Shown here: positions 24,279-33,126 of the stretch, in pieces
How the letters are laid out: every line of letters begins with the position of its first letter
How positions within the stretch are numbered: the stretch's first letter is position 1
Source: Desulfobacteraceae bacterium
GTDB taxonomy: Bacteria > Desulfobacterota > Desulfobacteria > Desulfobacterales > UBA5616
Reading direction: 5' to 3'
Length of the DNA stretch: 36,650 bases
Assembly (NCBI GenBank): GCA_013791935.1
Contig: VMSV01000231.1
Span: 1-36,650, forward strand
The notes under the pieces: model-generated
Database searches by the model: none
What the model was told of the DNA's origin: nothing
Seen by the model: only the letters and a program-made list of their open reading frames with translations
Made by a program: the position numbers and the translations under genes

Positions 24279-24561
24279 CATAGAAATATATTTTCTATGA
24301 ATACCATATGGTTGCGTGAAAATTTTGTCCCAAAACGAAACAACTTCATTTTTGGGACAAAAAAGAAAATTGTGAAAATCAGCCGTCCCAAAAATATAAT
24401 GTATAATTTGGGGGCACTGGAACCTGGAACGAAAAAATGAAAGCTGTTAATTCTATAATAGGATGGCGGTAAAATTCTTTCCCTTAAAATTTTACCGATC
24501 TCTTATTATATCTTTAAAAGCCGGAATCGGCTTTGTTTGCTCATGGAAATATATTTTCCAT
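24279..24561. repeat. Pair of related dyads with compensatory change
   Basis: Copy 1 (24279-24299) has arms CATAGAAA and TTTCTATG. Copy 2 (24542-24561) has ATGGAAA and TTTCCAT. Both are centred on TATAT and preceded by TTTGCTCAT. The A-to-G change in one arm is matched by T-to-C in the other, keeping the symmetry. They are probably binding sites for one regulator, or hairpins. Confidence 0.65.
24323..24362. repeat. 13-bp inverted repeat TTTTGTCCCAAAA
   Basis: TTTTGTCCCAAAA at 24323-24335 pairs exactly with TTTTGGGACAAAA at 24350-24362 across 14 bases. A related copy with the same TTTGTCCCAAAACGAAAC block lies at 33493-33530. Confidence 0.7.
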
Positions 24562-25064
24562 ATGCACTAATATCCCAAAAGTTGAGAGTGCAGTAGCTTC
24601 AAGGCGATCAAGGTTGAAGCTGTAGCGCTTTACTGCAATGCCTTGACAACGAAGAAGATGCGGTGCTCTCGGCTTTCCTGAAAGGTAAAAAACAAAAATG
24701 GATATTTTCAAATCAGGGTGCCATTCAAAACTGTGTCTCATAATAGGCTATAAGCGGGCATGAATACTGTGATCTTTTAGATTCCATGTAATGTTTTTTA
24801 TGGGATACTGGTGTTGATGCAGCCCCTCAAGGGGACAACGGACACGTAAAAAACACCTTTGCGGAGCCCGATAACCGTTAGATAAAGCGATTGATCCAAA
24901 ATATTTAGTTCCCGAATATTTCGGATGCCTCATATGCGGTGTTTGTTAGCTTTTGCTCGGGAGATCGTTTTATCGGTGAATGGGAAAAATTGCAGGGTAA
25001 GATCAAACAGGATCAGTGCGTCTTTAAGTTACTCATAATTTCAATTTCCGGTTATAGAAAAATC

Positions 25065-26603
25065 CTATCCAAAAATCTCTTCGTATTTTTGCTCAATTGT
25101 TTGAATCTCGATATCCGTCAATTTTTCGAATTCTCTTTCTCTTGCCCGTTTGGATAGCTTACCGTTATTTTGGGCCAAAAAGCGTATAAAAAGATCAACG
25201 AGTTTATCAGGCATATCGATATAGTTTTTAATGAACTCATTAAGCATATCGTATTTTTTAAGATATGCGACTTCCTCAGGAAGCGTTTTATTTACTGTTT
25301 CCTCAACGCATTCAAAGAAAAATTCGGCCTGTTTTGTTGCATCAAAATAGCGATACAGATCTATGGTTTTGTTAAGAACCTCAACATTGTTTTGTTCTGT
25401 CGGTCGCCATTTAATCAAATCAAGCCTCGGTTTTGAAAAATGCTCCAATATTTTTTTATATTCCTCTATGCGGTCTAAAATGACGGCGGACACCGGGAAT
25501 ATCAAACCTTTTGGGACAAAACGTTTCTCAGCTAAGACATGATGAAATAAATAACGATGAACCCTGCCATTTCCATCTTCCAAAGGGTGAATAAATACAA
25601 AACCAAAGGCAAGGACAGTCGCCAATAAAACAGGATCAAAATTATCCTTACAAAGAAGCTCATATGTTTCGATTAGGCCGCCCATAAGCGTTTTTAAATC
25701 ACCAGGTTTTGCAGAAATGTGATCCGGCATCGGCATGCCTGTTGAGCGGTCATGTTGCCCAACAAAACCGCCTTCCATTCGCAGTCCCGGCTCAAGAAAG
25801 CGATTATCGGAAATAACAAGTGTCTGCAGATGTTCCAATTCAGGAATACTGAGGTTGCGTTGCCCGGCCTGGCCGATTATTCTTCCCCATCGTTCGATGC
25901 GATTGTGTGGCGGGATTTCCCCTTCAATAGTGTAAGAGGCTTTTGAATCTTTAAGTAACAGAAAGGCCGCGGCCCGGCTTAAAAGGTCGGGATGGGTCTG
26001 GCCTATATTTTCTACAGCTTTTTCTGATAGTGCCTTCCCTATAAATTGCTCAAGCTTCACTGTTTTTCGGATCAGAGGGCAAAAATGGCGTGTCCCCGGC
26101 AAATTATTGCGAACCCGATGGCGCTTGGATGGATATGATTTGCCTTCAAATTGCAACTTGCCATCGATGAGGGGAACGTAATTTCCTGCGCGTGCATCGT
26201 CAATATCCAGTTGGTCATCGCATAGCCACTCCCACAAAAACCACAATTTCCGGCTATAGCTGCCCGTTGGCTCAGAACGAATTATCTCCTTGATTTCTTC
26301 GGCATCAATATCTTGAAATAATGCATTGAGAACCGCCAGGTCAATGCCTTCATACTTTAGTGCAAAGACCAAGTGCCCATGAAGCGTATCTTCCGGTTTA
26401 TGACGGGGTGTAAATATATGCCAACGCTCATAATCGTATTTTTTGTGTTTTGTCCCCACCGCGCAAAGATGATCCGGCAGAGGGATTGTCAGATCATGAG
26501 CCTGAATTAATGCGGAATATCCAGCTAAGCAAGCCCCTTCTTCCAAAGCCGGGAAACCATGAAAAACATTTAAGCTCTGTGAATATTGATTATAATTTGC
26601 CAT
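25065..26603 (-). CDS. Fic-family AMPylase with built-in inhibitory motif
   Basis: This 512-aa protein contains the Fic active site HPLEDGNGRVHR at 339-350, matching HxFx(D/E)GNGRxxR with Leu in place of Phe. The catalytic His is 339. Upstream, SYTIEG at 223-228 fits the (S/T)xxxE(G/N) inhibitory helix of self-inhibited Fic proteins. The family transfers AMP to hydroxyl side chains of target proteins. The N-terminal 200 residues are not assigned and the C-terminal part is helical and basic (KRAREREFEKL). It is a single gene between two integrase sequences, consistent with mobile cargo. It could be a toxin or a host regulator; no antitoxin gene is adjacent. Confidence 0.88.
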   Translation of the reverse strand: MANYNQYSQSLNVFHGFPALEEGACLAGYSALIQAHDLTIPLPDHLCAVGTKHKKYDYERWHIFTPRHKPEDTLHGHLVFALKYEGIDLAVLNALFQDIDAEEIKEIIRSEPTGSYSRKLWFLWEWLCDDQLDIDDARAGNYVPLIDGKLQFEGKSYPSKRHRVRNNLPGTRHFCPLIRKTVKLEQFIGKALSEKAVENIGQTHPDLLSRAAAFLLLKDSKASYTIEGEIPPHNRIERWGRIIGQAGQRNLSIPELEHLQTLVISDNRFLEPGLRMEGGFVGQHDRSTGMPMPDHISAKPGDLKTLMGGLIETYELLCKDNFDPVLLATVLAFGFVFIHPLEDGNGRVHRYLFHHVLAEKRFVPKGLIFPVSAVILDRIEEYKKILEHFSKPRLDLIKWRPTEQNNVEVLNKTIDLYRYFDATKQAEFFFECVEETVNKTLPEEVAYLKKYDMLNEFIKNYIDMPDKLVDLFIRFLAQNNGKLSKRAREREFEKLTDIEIQTIEQKYEEIFG

Positions 26604-26813
26604 ATCTATGAATTGTATTTATAGTTGTGAAAGGTGTTATGGCATGAAAAACAATTATTGTCTATGAATTTTAATTAAATAAAAAGGTTTTTATGAAATA
26701 TAATTCTGTTTTGCATAAAATTGTTGTCACAAGACGTCACGGAGATGAATATCAAAGCCAATGACAAAATACTCTCTCTCATCTATTTGCTTTTTCGAAG
26801 CCAAGTAAAAACA
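26604..26813. promoter_or_regulatory. Upstream region of the Fic gene
   Basis: AT-rich spacer that should hold the Fic promoter. No clear -35/-10 pair could be assigned. It ends at the 32-bp palindrome. Confidence 0.3.
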
Positions 26814-26845
26814 TGATCAGCGACAATTATAATTGTCGCTGATCA
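26814..26845. repeat. 32-bp perfect palindrome
   Basis: Two 16-base halves, TGATCAGCGACAATTA and TAATTGTCGCTGATCA, are exact reverse complements with no spacer. The palindrome forms the 3' end of the integrase fragment, replacing the sequence found in the intact paralogue. It is a likely breakpoint or terminal element. Confidence 0.85.
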
Positions 26846-27118
26846 GCTTCTCCAATGGAATGGAAATAGCGCTCCGTGGTGCTTCGGTTTTCATGCCCAA
26901 AAATTCGTTGGATCACACCGATGGGCACCCCCAGATCATTCAACACGGATGAGGTAAGATGCCGGAACGGATGAAACCGGAAATGCCAGCCCTTTGCCTT
27001 TAAGCATAAGGTGGCCATGATCTTTTTTCTTTCCTTGTAGGGCCCGGATACTTTTTTGTTTTAATTTCCGGTCCCAGTAAGTATGGAATAGATTGGACTT
27101 TCGAGTTAAAGAATCCAT
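26827..27118 (-). pseudogene. Frameshifted 3' fragment of an integrase
   Basis: The fragment aligns with the integrase at 22634-23890. FHTYWDRKLKQK lies in one frame, and HFRFHPFRHLTSSVLNDLG ... GHENRSTTERYFHSIGEA lies in another. The shift falls in an A-run after KLKQK, where the fragment has extra A. The His/Arg and Tyr motifs remain, but the N-terminal two thirds and the C-terminal HTH are gone. The 3' end stops at the palindrome. It cannot make an active recombinase. Confidence 0.85.
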
Positions 27119-27323
27119 AGCAGCTTACAACAGTCTTTTTGGGACTGAAAAGCACCGTTAAGATCAACAAACAGCTTCATTTGGAATAATTTTGATGAAA
27201 TAGCAGAATGATGGTTTGGTCAGCCCTGGAGGCGCAACCCGGAGCCGGGCAGCTGCCGGATTACGGGGGGCACTCTTTTTTATCCAGGAATGGTGTGGGG
27301 TCAATTCCCCCAGACAGAAGCCT

Positions 27324-28046
27324 TTAGCCCACCTTCAGGACATAGATGATCCAGGGCGCGATTTCCTTTTCCGTAATCCAAGTAAAGGGCTCACCTTCTT
27401 TTCCCTTGGGCGCGTAAACAGCTTCCAGTTCAAATCCTGCTGAAGCAAAGAGTTTCTTGTAATCCTCCAGGGTCCAATAAATATCTTCAACCGGTCTTGG
27501 ATCATCGATATCCGTGACAATGATCTTAACGATATCCCCGGTTTTTGCCTCTTTATTTTCAGGAAATTCCCGGGTGGAAAAAGAGGCCCATTGCCGGGTA
27601 TACATTTCGGAATTGGTATCCAGGCAGATCAATTTTCCCGAAGGCTTTAACAACTCACCCAATTTTTTCAGGATATGGGTCCTGTTCTCTTTTCCGGGAA
27701 TGTTATCAAAGGTAAAGATGGATTGAACCAGATCATACTCATGGGAACCCAGGCCATGATAATTCCCATCCGTAACCAGTTGGTACTCTCCGCCGGGGTC
27801 CATTTCCCTTGCTTTATTCAGCATATCGATTGAGATGTCGATGCCCACGGCGTCAAATCCCAGATTCTTTAAAAATCGAGTGGACCGACCGGCTCCGCAC
27901 CCGAAATCAATGGCTTTGACGCCTTGGATATGGACGGCAAGAATCTCCGGTAAATCCCGGTAGGCCAGATAATAGGTGTTGGGGAACTCAAGCTTTGAAT
28001 AGGCTTCGGCTTTGACCGGATTTCCCCATGAATTTTCAAATTCCAT
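27324..28046 (-). CDS. Class I SAM-dependent methyltransferase
   Basis: This 240-aa protein has a Rossmann methyltransferase fold: motif I AIDFGCGAGRSTRFL (Asp47-Gly53 region), the acidic end of strand 2 in AVGIDIS, and a later SGKLICLDTN strand. It fits the Methyltransf_11/25 group acting on small molecules; the substrate cannot be told. It lies downstream of, and on the same strand as, the MocR-type regulator gene, with a gap of about 95 bases, so the two may be co-regulated. Confidence 0.85.
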   Translation of the reverse strand: MEFENSWGNPVKAEAYSKLEFPNTYYLAYRDLPEILAVHIQGVKAIDFGCGAGRSTRFLKNLGFDAVGIDISIDMLNKAREMDPGGEYQLVTDGNYHGLGSHEYDLVQSIFTFDNIPGKENRTHILKKLGELLKPSGKLICLDTNSEMYTRQWASFSTREFPENKEAKTGDIVKIIVTDIDDPRPVEDIYWTLEDYKKLFASAGFELEAVYAPKGKEGEPFTWITEKEIAPWIIYVLKVG

Positions 28047-28140
28047 GCGTCGTCTCCCTTAAAGAAAGAAACAAAACCATTGACTGCGGCTTTGCTTAAG
28101 ATGAAGGGTTGGTTTGTCTATGTTCCAATATCCTTTTTGA

Positions 28141-29601
28141 TCAGGCCAATGCCCGCCCGATCCTTTTGATCCCCTCTTCGATTTCCTTCTCATCCCGGTG
28201 GGCGATGGAAATTCGGAAACAAATCCTATCCGTCGAGGCAGCAAAAAAGGACTTTCCGGGTGATACCAGAACCCCGTGGCTTTTCATTTTATCCATCATT
28301 TCCGGCTCATCGCCGCGAAAATGGTTCAGCTCAAACCACAGGCAATACCCTCCCAGAGGCTTTGAGAAGGAAGCCAAATTCCTGGGAATAAACGCTCTGG
28401 CCGCCTTAAGGGCTGTTTGCATCCTTCTTCGATAGACTTTGTGAAGCCTTTTAAGCTGGAGATCATAAAAGCCGTATCTGCAAAAAAGGTTCAGGGCCGC
28501 TTGGTTCATCATATTTCCGGATAAATCCCCGGCCTTCTTGATGGCGGCCAGCACCTCGATGCACGCCCTGTCTGCTGCGATCCACGCGATCCGCAGGCCC
28601 GGAAAAAGCACTTTGGAAAAGGTACCCAAGTACATCACGATATGATGTTGATCCATGGACTTTATGGGAAGAACGGTTTTACCAAAATACTTCATCTCTT
28701 CTTCAAAACCATCCTCCAAAAGAGGAACCCGGTATTTTTCACAGAGTCTCAACAGTTTCTCACGGTGGGACTGGCTGGTGGTGATCCCCGTGGGGTTCTG
28801 AAAATTCGGAACCGTGTAGACCAATACCGGTGGCTCCCCGCTCAGGACCGATTCCAACTGGTCAAGGTCCATACCCGCCTCGGTCTGATCCACGGTGACG
28901 ATGTCGGCCCGGTGAAATTGAAAAAGGGGAAGGATCGCCGAATAGGTGGGATTTTCCACCACAATTTTAGAGCCCGGTGCCATCAACATCCGGGAAACCA
29001 AATCGACCCCGTTCTGGATGCCGGAGGTGATCAAAATCTCATCCGGAAAAACCGAGATGCCATGCATGCGCATTCGATGGGAAAGATACTCCCGCAAGGG
29101 CGGGAATCCCAAGGGGTCCCCGTATTGAAGCAGGGAAGAGCCGTTTTTTTTCAAAACTTGGTTCACGCATTTCCGGAAATCCTCCACGGGAAGCAGCCTC
29201 GGGTCCGGGGACATGGGAATAAAATCAATCTCCCCGTCTTTTTGCGAATGGAACCCGCTCGATTTCAACGTTGAAGCAAGTTCCCCGCACCCGGAGTTTG
29301 CGATTTTATGCCATTCTATTAACTTCCCGGCATCCGCCTTCTTCTCATCAACGATTTCAGCCCGATTTCGGACCATGGAATACGACCCCGAGCGGCTTTC
29401 CGTATATCCCATGGCCCACAGGTCTTCATAGGCTTTGGTCACGGTGGTGCGGTTGATCCCCAAAGCCTCGGAAAGGCTTCGAGAGGACGGGAGCCGGTCT
29501 CCGGGCCTTAATACGTTTTCCTCTATCATGGATTTCAATTGCCCGAAAATTTGCCTGAAAAGAGGCGTCCTGCTTTGCCTGTCCAAATGGATTAACAACA
29601 T
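28141..29601 (-). CDS. MocR/PdxR-type regulator (GntR HTH plus aminotransferase domain)
   Basis: This 486-aa fusion has an N-terminal GntR winged helix at about 10-78 (LFRQIFGQLKSMIEENVLRPGDRLPSSRSL ... TVTKAYEDLWAMGY) and a fold-type I aminotransferase domain. The latter shows PNFQNPTG (Asn269), Asp297 in LLEDGF, and the PLP lysine Lys330 in GTFSKVLFPGLR. MocR proteins sense PLP or amino compounds and often control an adjacent gene. Here that could be the methyltransferase downstream or a gene near 29.7 kb. The length is typical of the family. Confidence 0.92.
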   Translation of the reverse strand: MLLIHLDRQSRTPLFRQIFGQLKSMIEENVLRPGDRLPSSRSLSEALGINRTTVTKAYEDLWAMGYTESRSGSYSMVRNRAEIVDEKKADAGKLIEWHKIANSGCGELASTLKSSGFHSQKDGEIDFIPMSPDPRLLPVEDFRKCVNQVLKKNGSSLLQYGDPLGFPPLREYLSHRMRMHGISVFPDEILITSGIQNGVDLVSRMLMAPGSKIVVENPTYSAILPLFQFHRADIVTVDQTEAGMDLDQLESVLSGEPPVLVYTVPNFQNPTGITTSQSHREKLLRLCEKYRVPLLEDGFEEEMKYFGKTVLPIKSMDQHHIVMYLGTFSKVLFPGLRIAWIAADRACIEVLAAIKKAGDLSGNMMNQAALNLFCRYGFYDLQLKRLHKVYRRRMQTALKAARAFIPRNLASFSKPLGGYCLWFELNHFRGDEPEMMDKMKSHGVLVSPGKSFFAASTDRICFRISIAHRDEKEIEEGIKRIGRALA

Positions 29602-29825
29602 AGGTCCCTCGCTTTAATGAATTTGATACCTGAATCTTGCCTGAAAATAATCCCCTCAGATGCTGGCAAGATCCAGGTGATCCTCCAATAAATCGTTTTC
29701 AGCTGATTCGCAACCGCCAATTTTATGCAATTTCAGACAGTCCAATTATTAATACAACCCTGTCTGTTTTGATCCATGCAATCTTTACGGTTATACTGTT
29801 CATAATGGTAAAAGGAGACCTCGAA

Positions 29826-29969
29826 ATGAAAACCACAACGGTGGGAGACATCCAAAAAAACTTTGGCAAAATTCTCAAGGAAACCCACAAGGGAATGGGG
29901 AACGGAAGAAAGGGAAGATCGGCTTTCAATTGGAAATTTATTTTTCAAAAAGCGAAATGTGAGCTCTAA
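29826..29969 (+). pseudogene. Phd/YefM-type antitoxin remnant
   Basis: The frame starts MKTTTVGDIQKNFGKILKE, which is the N-terminal DNA-binding start of Phd/YefM-like antitoxins, after a AAAGGAGA ribosome binding site. After about 22 residues the sequence loses family character (GNGRKGRSAFNWKF) and stops early. No toxin gene follows. It reads as a degraded antitoxin. Confidence 0.5.
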
Positions 29970-30055
29970 GCAATTTTACAGCCCTGGCTTTTGGCAAATC
30001 TTATACGATATCGCTGCCTCAGGAAAAGAGATCTGGAAAGGAAGGCGCGTCATGG

Positions 30056-30172
30056 ATGGCCCGAACCAATTTGATTTCAGGGATAAGGAGTATCCTCCTG
30101 GAGAAGGATGGATTTGAGCCATTAATGATACAGATTGACAGCTTTGATGACACCGGGGATTATAAAGTATAG
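30056..30172 (+). CDS. Short coding-like fragment, possible gene tail
   Basis: The frame MARTNLISGIRSILLEKDG then FEPLMIQIDSFDDTGDYKV reads like genuine protein and is open upstream to about 29965. No family is recognised and there is no ribosome binding site. It may be the end of a gene broken by the same decay that affected the antitoxin remnant. Confidence 0.25.
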   Translation: MARTNLISGIRSILLEKDGFEPLMIQIDSFDDTGDYKV

Positions 30173-30183
30173 GGACTAGCCAG

Positions 30184-30669
30184 TCAGGAAGCGGAGTGGG
30201 AAGAAGCCGACAGGTACATTTCCTGTTTATTATCGCTATATTCAGGATAGAGTTTTAGAATACATTCCGGGCAGATTCCATGGCTGAACATTGTAGTTGT
30301 TTTTTGGGTGATATATGATTCTATTTGCAGCCAAGAGTCCATCTTTTTTGGATCTGAATCAGGTATACGGATTTTTTTACAATTACAGCATATCGGCAAA
30401 AATGTTTCTAATGTTTTGATCGTTTTGAGGGCTTTATCCAGGTGGCACACATAGAAAAACAATGCCCCGAATAACACCGTACTGACAATGGCGGTAACTC
30501 CCCCAACAATCAAGTGCTCTTTATCAAAGTACGGGATGTCAGGATGCAGGTAAAGATCAACCATTGCATTGAGGTTGCTCATTAACATAATCACAGAAAG
30601 ATAAATGATTATTTGCAAGGCAATGCTTTTGTTAATTATAGCAAAACATTGAGAATAATGAAATTGCAT
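30184..30669 (-). CDS. Membrane protein with sensor-type C-terminal Cys motif
   Basis: This 161-aa protein has two hydrophobic segments, about residues 15-37 (SIALQIIIYLSVIMLMSNL) and 52-76 (LIVGGVTAIVSTVLFGALFFYV). A short coiled link (LDKALKTIKTLETF) leads to a C-terminal motif, LPICCNCKKIRIPD ... SWLQIESYI ... FSHGICPECILKLYPE. That motif is familiar as the tail of PAS or response-regulator signalling proteins, where paired CxxC units suggest metal or redox sensing. Here it is attached directly to a membrane anchor without a kinase. A clear GGAGG site precedes the ATG. Confidence 0.7.
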   Translation of the reverse strand: MQFHYSQCFAIINKSIALQIIIYLSVIMLMSNLNAMVDLYLHPDIPYFDKEHLIVGGVTAIVSTVLFGALFFYVCHLDKALKTIKTLETFLPICCNCKKIRIPDSDPKKMDSWLQIESYITQKTTTMFSHGICPECILKLYPEYSDNKQEMYLSASSHSAS

Positions 30670-31236
30670 GGCTTTCCTCCGAAATCTTGGATTCGGACTG
30701 CCCGATGTCGTTATGCCCTTGGTTTTAAATCAGTTTTTGGGTCTTCATGGCCTTTGCATAAAATCAATTACAGCTAATATGTTCCGGCATTTGAGAGAAT
30801 ATTTTCATGCCTGCTGTTTGAGATTACTGGAATGAGATGGAAAAAGTGTCAGGAGAGGACTAAGTCCGAAGCCTGCATCTGCCGGCCGGGCCTTTTTTCC
30901 TTTTCAACTTGAGATGTGGTTAATTAGAGGTGTCAATTGTTTTTTAAAACCGAATTTCCCTCGACTTGCTCTCTATTTATATGGTTTATTCACAATTTAT
31001 ATTCCATCAAAGGTTCCTGAACGAATGCAAATATTTTATCGCCGACCTCCCCTTTTTTGGATTTTATCTTTTGCCTCATCACGCCGGAGTAGAAAAATAC
31101 CCCATTAAAATAAAGTCATCAACCGGCTCCATGTGCTCAACATTTTTTACCAAGGTTTAGATCGTATTAATTTAAACACGGCCTAACAGAAAAAGTTACA
31201 GATTTTTATGTTGAAATTGAACGGTCTGGGTAACAG

Positions 31237-31550
31237 ACCTGTTCATGTTAAAATGGACACGTTTGTTAAGCAGATTTTTTCAGAATTACCTTTTTTAGGG
31301 TTTTTCGACTGCCGCGTTTTTTGCGGAGATGAGTGAAAAGCAGATCATCCCTTCGGCCAAAGGGCTCGCCGGGAAGTGGGGCTTTCATAAAGGCATAGAA
31401 ATTTCACATGGGGTGCAAGGCCGGGCATTATATCTTTCATTATAACGGGAAATTTCAATCGGCGTTCGACGCTCGGAAAACGGAGCCTATCGTTTCGCCG
31501 TACAAAGCCTTTTTGTCGATTCCGGTCTCTGTCGATGCTTATGGGTGCAG
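31237..31550 (+). repeat. Repeat family A, copy 1 (long)
   Basis: Similar to the copy at 35719-36033 along its whole length, from the TTAAAATGGACAC end to CTCTGTCGATGCTTATGG. The copy keeps an open frame (MGCKAGHYIFHYNGKF ...) shared with copy 4. The outer end resembles IS-type termini of the form TGACCTGG...AATGGACAC; that identification is tentative. Confidence 0.7.
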
Positions 31551-31689
31551 GATATTAAAACCTATGTTGGAGATAGAATCTTCTTGCAACGACGGGCGCT
31601 GGACGATGCTGGGTGTTAACACAAAAACCCTTATACCGGATCATGTTCCATTAAACCCCTTCCTACGTGCGGCGGTCGGGAAGTAAGGC

Positions 31690-31839
31690 GGTGCTGGGGT
31701 CGGACCAAGTTAACAAACTGATATATTGCAAAAAAGATGCTCTGGATGAGGCGCCAGCACTGCTTAAAACCTCCTTTTTGGGGCTAAAAACATGCCTTTA
31801 AGAAAGGAAGGTAATTTAAAAAAGAACTGAAGCCATTTT
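31690..31839 (+). repeat. Repeat family B, copy 1
   Basis: Almost identical (one difference seen, T/C near 31760) to 34510-34659, running from GGTGCTGGGGTCGGACC to GAACTGAAGCCATTTTT. It is followed directly by a family A fragment that lacks the 33-base start seen in copy 3. Confidence 0.85.
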
Positions 31840-31933
31840 TTTTGTTAAGCGGCTTTTTTCAGAATTACCTTTTTTGGGTTTTTCGACCGCTGCATTTTGT
31901 ACGGAGTTGAGTGAAAAGCAGATCATCGCTTCG
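31840..31933 (+). repeat. Repeat family A, copy 2 (truncated)
   Basis: Matches the beginning of family A from TTTGTTAAGCGGC to ATCATCGCTTCG and then stops abruptly, fused to the interior of the ATPase-like gene. The T-run at the left junction suggests deletion between short T tracts. Confidence 0.75.
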
Positions 31934-33126
31934 ACCACGCCACTAAGACACATAAAGAACGGCTTGTATTTGTAAAAGGCAATGATGACAAGGCCCGTGA
32001 TCCGGATATGGCCAAATTGATGAAAAACGCCGGAAACCAAGTCACTCGTCGTCGATTTTCAGATACTCCCGGATTGGTCGGGGAGGTTTATGCCAGCATG
32101 ATAGAACGTTTGGAGAATCGGGGGGATTTCAGATCAAAGCCCTTTGATGACAGTATTTGTGACGGGGCAATCCTAAAGGATATCGATAATGCAGAGGTGA
32201 AGGCATTTGTAGAAACAGCGGAAGCCGCAGGGCGTTTGAAGCTCAAAGGATCTCGCACGCCAAAAGCCGTACTTCAGAATTTCAATCTGCTGAGGGATGA
32301 TCAGCCAACAAATGCCGCTATACTGTTGTTTGGGAAAAAACCGGAGAAATTCTTCAATAATGCCCAGGTACATTGTTTTCATTTTCATGGAACGGAAAAA
32401 CGAAAGCCCATTGCCTCCCAGCAGCCCTATTCCGGCAGGCTGCTTGAAGTCATCGACCAGGCTGTAGAATTCGTTCTCGGCAAAATTGACAGCAGTATAG
32501 GGACACGGGCAAAAGAAGTGCAGGCGCCCGTTAAATTCGAGGTTCCCAGGCCGGTCATCACTGAGGCCGTTGTCAATGCAGTTGCCCACAGGAACTACTG
32601 GAATAACGGTTTTGTCCAGGTTATTGTGTTTACCGACCGCATTGAAGTGTGGAATCCGGGAGAGCTGCCTCCCGGACTGACGCCAGAACTTTTGCGGGAG
32701 CCCCATGGCCCCATTCCCCGCAACCCATTGATCGCCGAGCCCTTGTTTCGGGTCAAATATGTGGAAAAAGCTGGCACCGGCACAACGGACATGATTGCCG
32801 ATTGCAAGGACGCAGGGCTTCCAGAGCCTGATTTTGCGCAGCATGGTCCGCATTTCGTCGTTACGATCTGGCGGGACTGGCTGACGGATGAAGTACTAGC
32901 GAGGTATAATCTTAATGATAGGCAGATAAAAGCTGTTAAATACACAAAGGGTACAGGCCGTATCAACAATTCTATATATCGGGATCTAATGGAGACATCG
33001 GAAAGAACGGCAGTTAGGGACCTTCGGCAACTCACGGATCTCGGAATTTTCATTTAAGTTGGCAGCACCGGCCAGTCGGCACATTACGTAATTGCTAAAC
33101 CTAAGTTTGATAAAAAGAACCCGTCA
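31933..33126 (+). pseudogene. Truncated DUF4062/HATPase_c_4-type protein
   Basis: The frame is open from the repeat junction (DHATKTHKERLVFVKGN), which matches the end of a DUF4062 domain. A possible internal start is the ATG at 32008. The following 349 codons contain AILLFGKKPEKFF and an ATPase-like C-terminal domain (VITEAVVNAVAHRNYWNNG ... DRIEVWNPGELPPGLTPELL ... VEKAGTGTTDM), as in RecG-like/AlbA_2 transcriptional regulators. The N-terminus is lost to the family A repeat. A TAA at 33055 interrupts the frame, but the sequence after it continues in the same frame as VGSTGQSAHYVIAKPKF until 33126, so a nonsense mutation is likely. An altered short protein from 32008 to 33057 may still be made. 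Confidence 0.75.

Larger units (their letters stand above)
24042..25064. other. 1-kb non-coding region with paired dyads
   Basis: No gene is supported on either strand. It contains two related dyads at 24279-24299 and 24542-24561 and a 13-bp inverted repeat at 24323-24362. It is flanked by the excisionase-like gene and the 3' end of the Fic gene. Most of the rest is AT-rich with short stop-broken frames. Confidence 0.5.
30670..31932. other. Gene-poor, repeat-filled region
   Basis: No intact gene. It contains family A repeat copies at 31237-31550 and 31840-31933 and a family B copy at 31690-31839. On the minus strand, near 31079-31160, a short frame reads VEHMEPVDDFILMGYFSTPA before a stop and looks like the end of a lost gene. 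The remainder is non-coding as far as I can see. Confidence 0.5.

Noticed and set aside
24042-25064. Possible CRISPR or rRNA/tRNA content in the 1-kb gap
   Set aside because: No regularly spaced repeats and no tRNA arms were seen; only paired dyads are present.
32173-32853. Minus-strand open frame of 226 codons
   Set aside because: Antisense to the ATPase-like frame that has clear family motifs.
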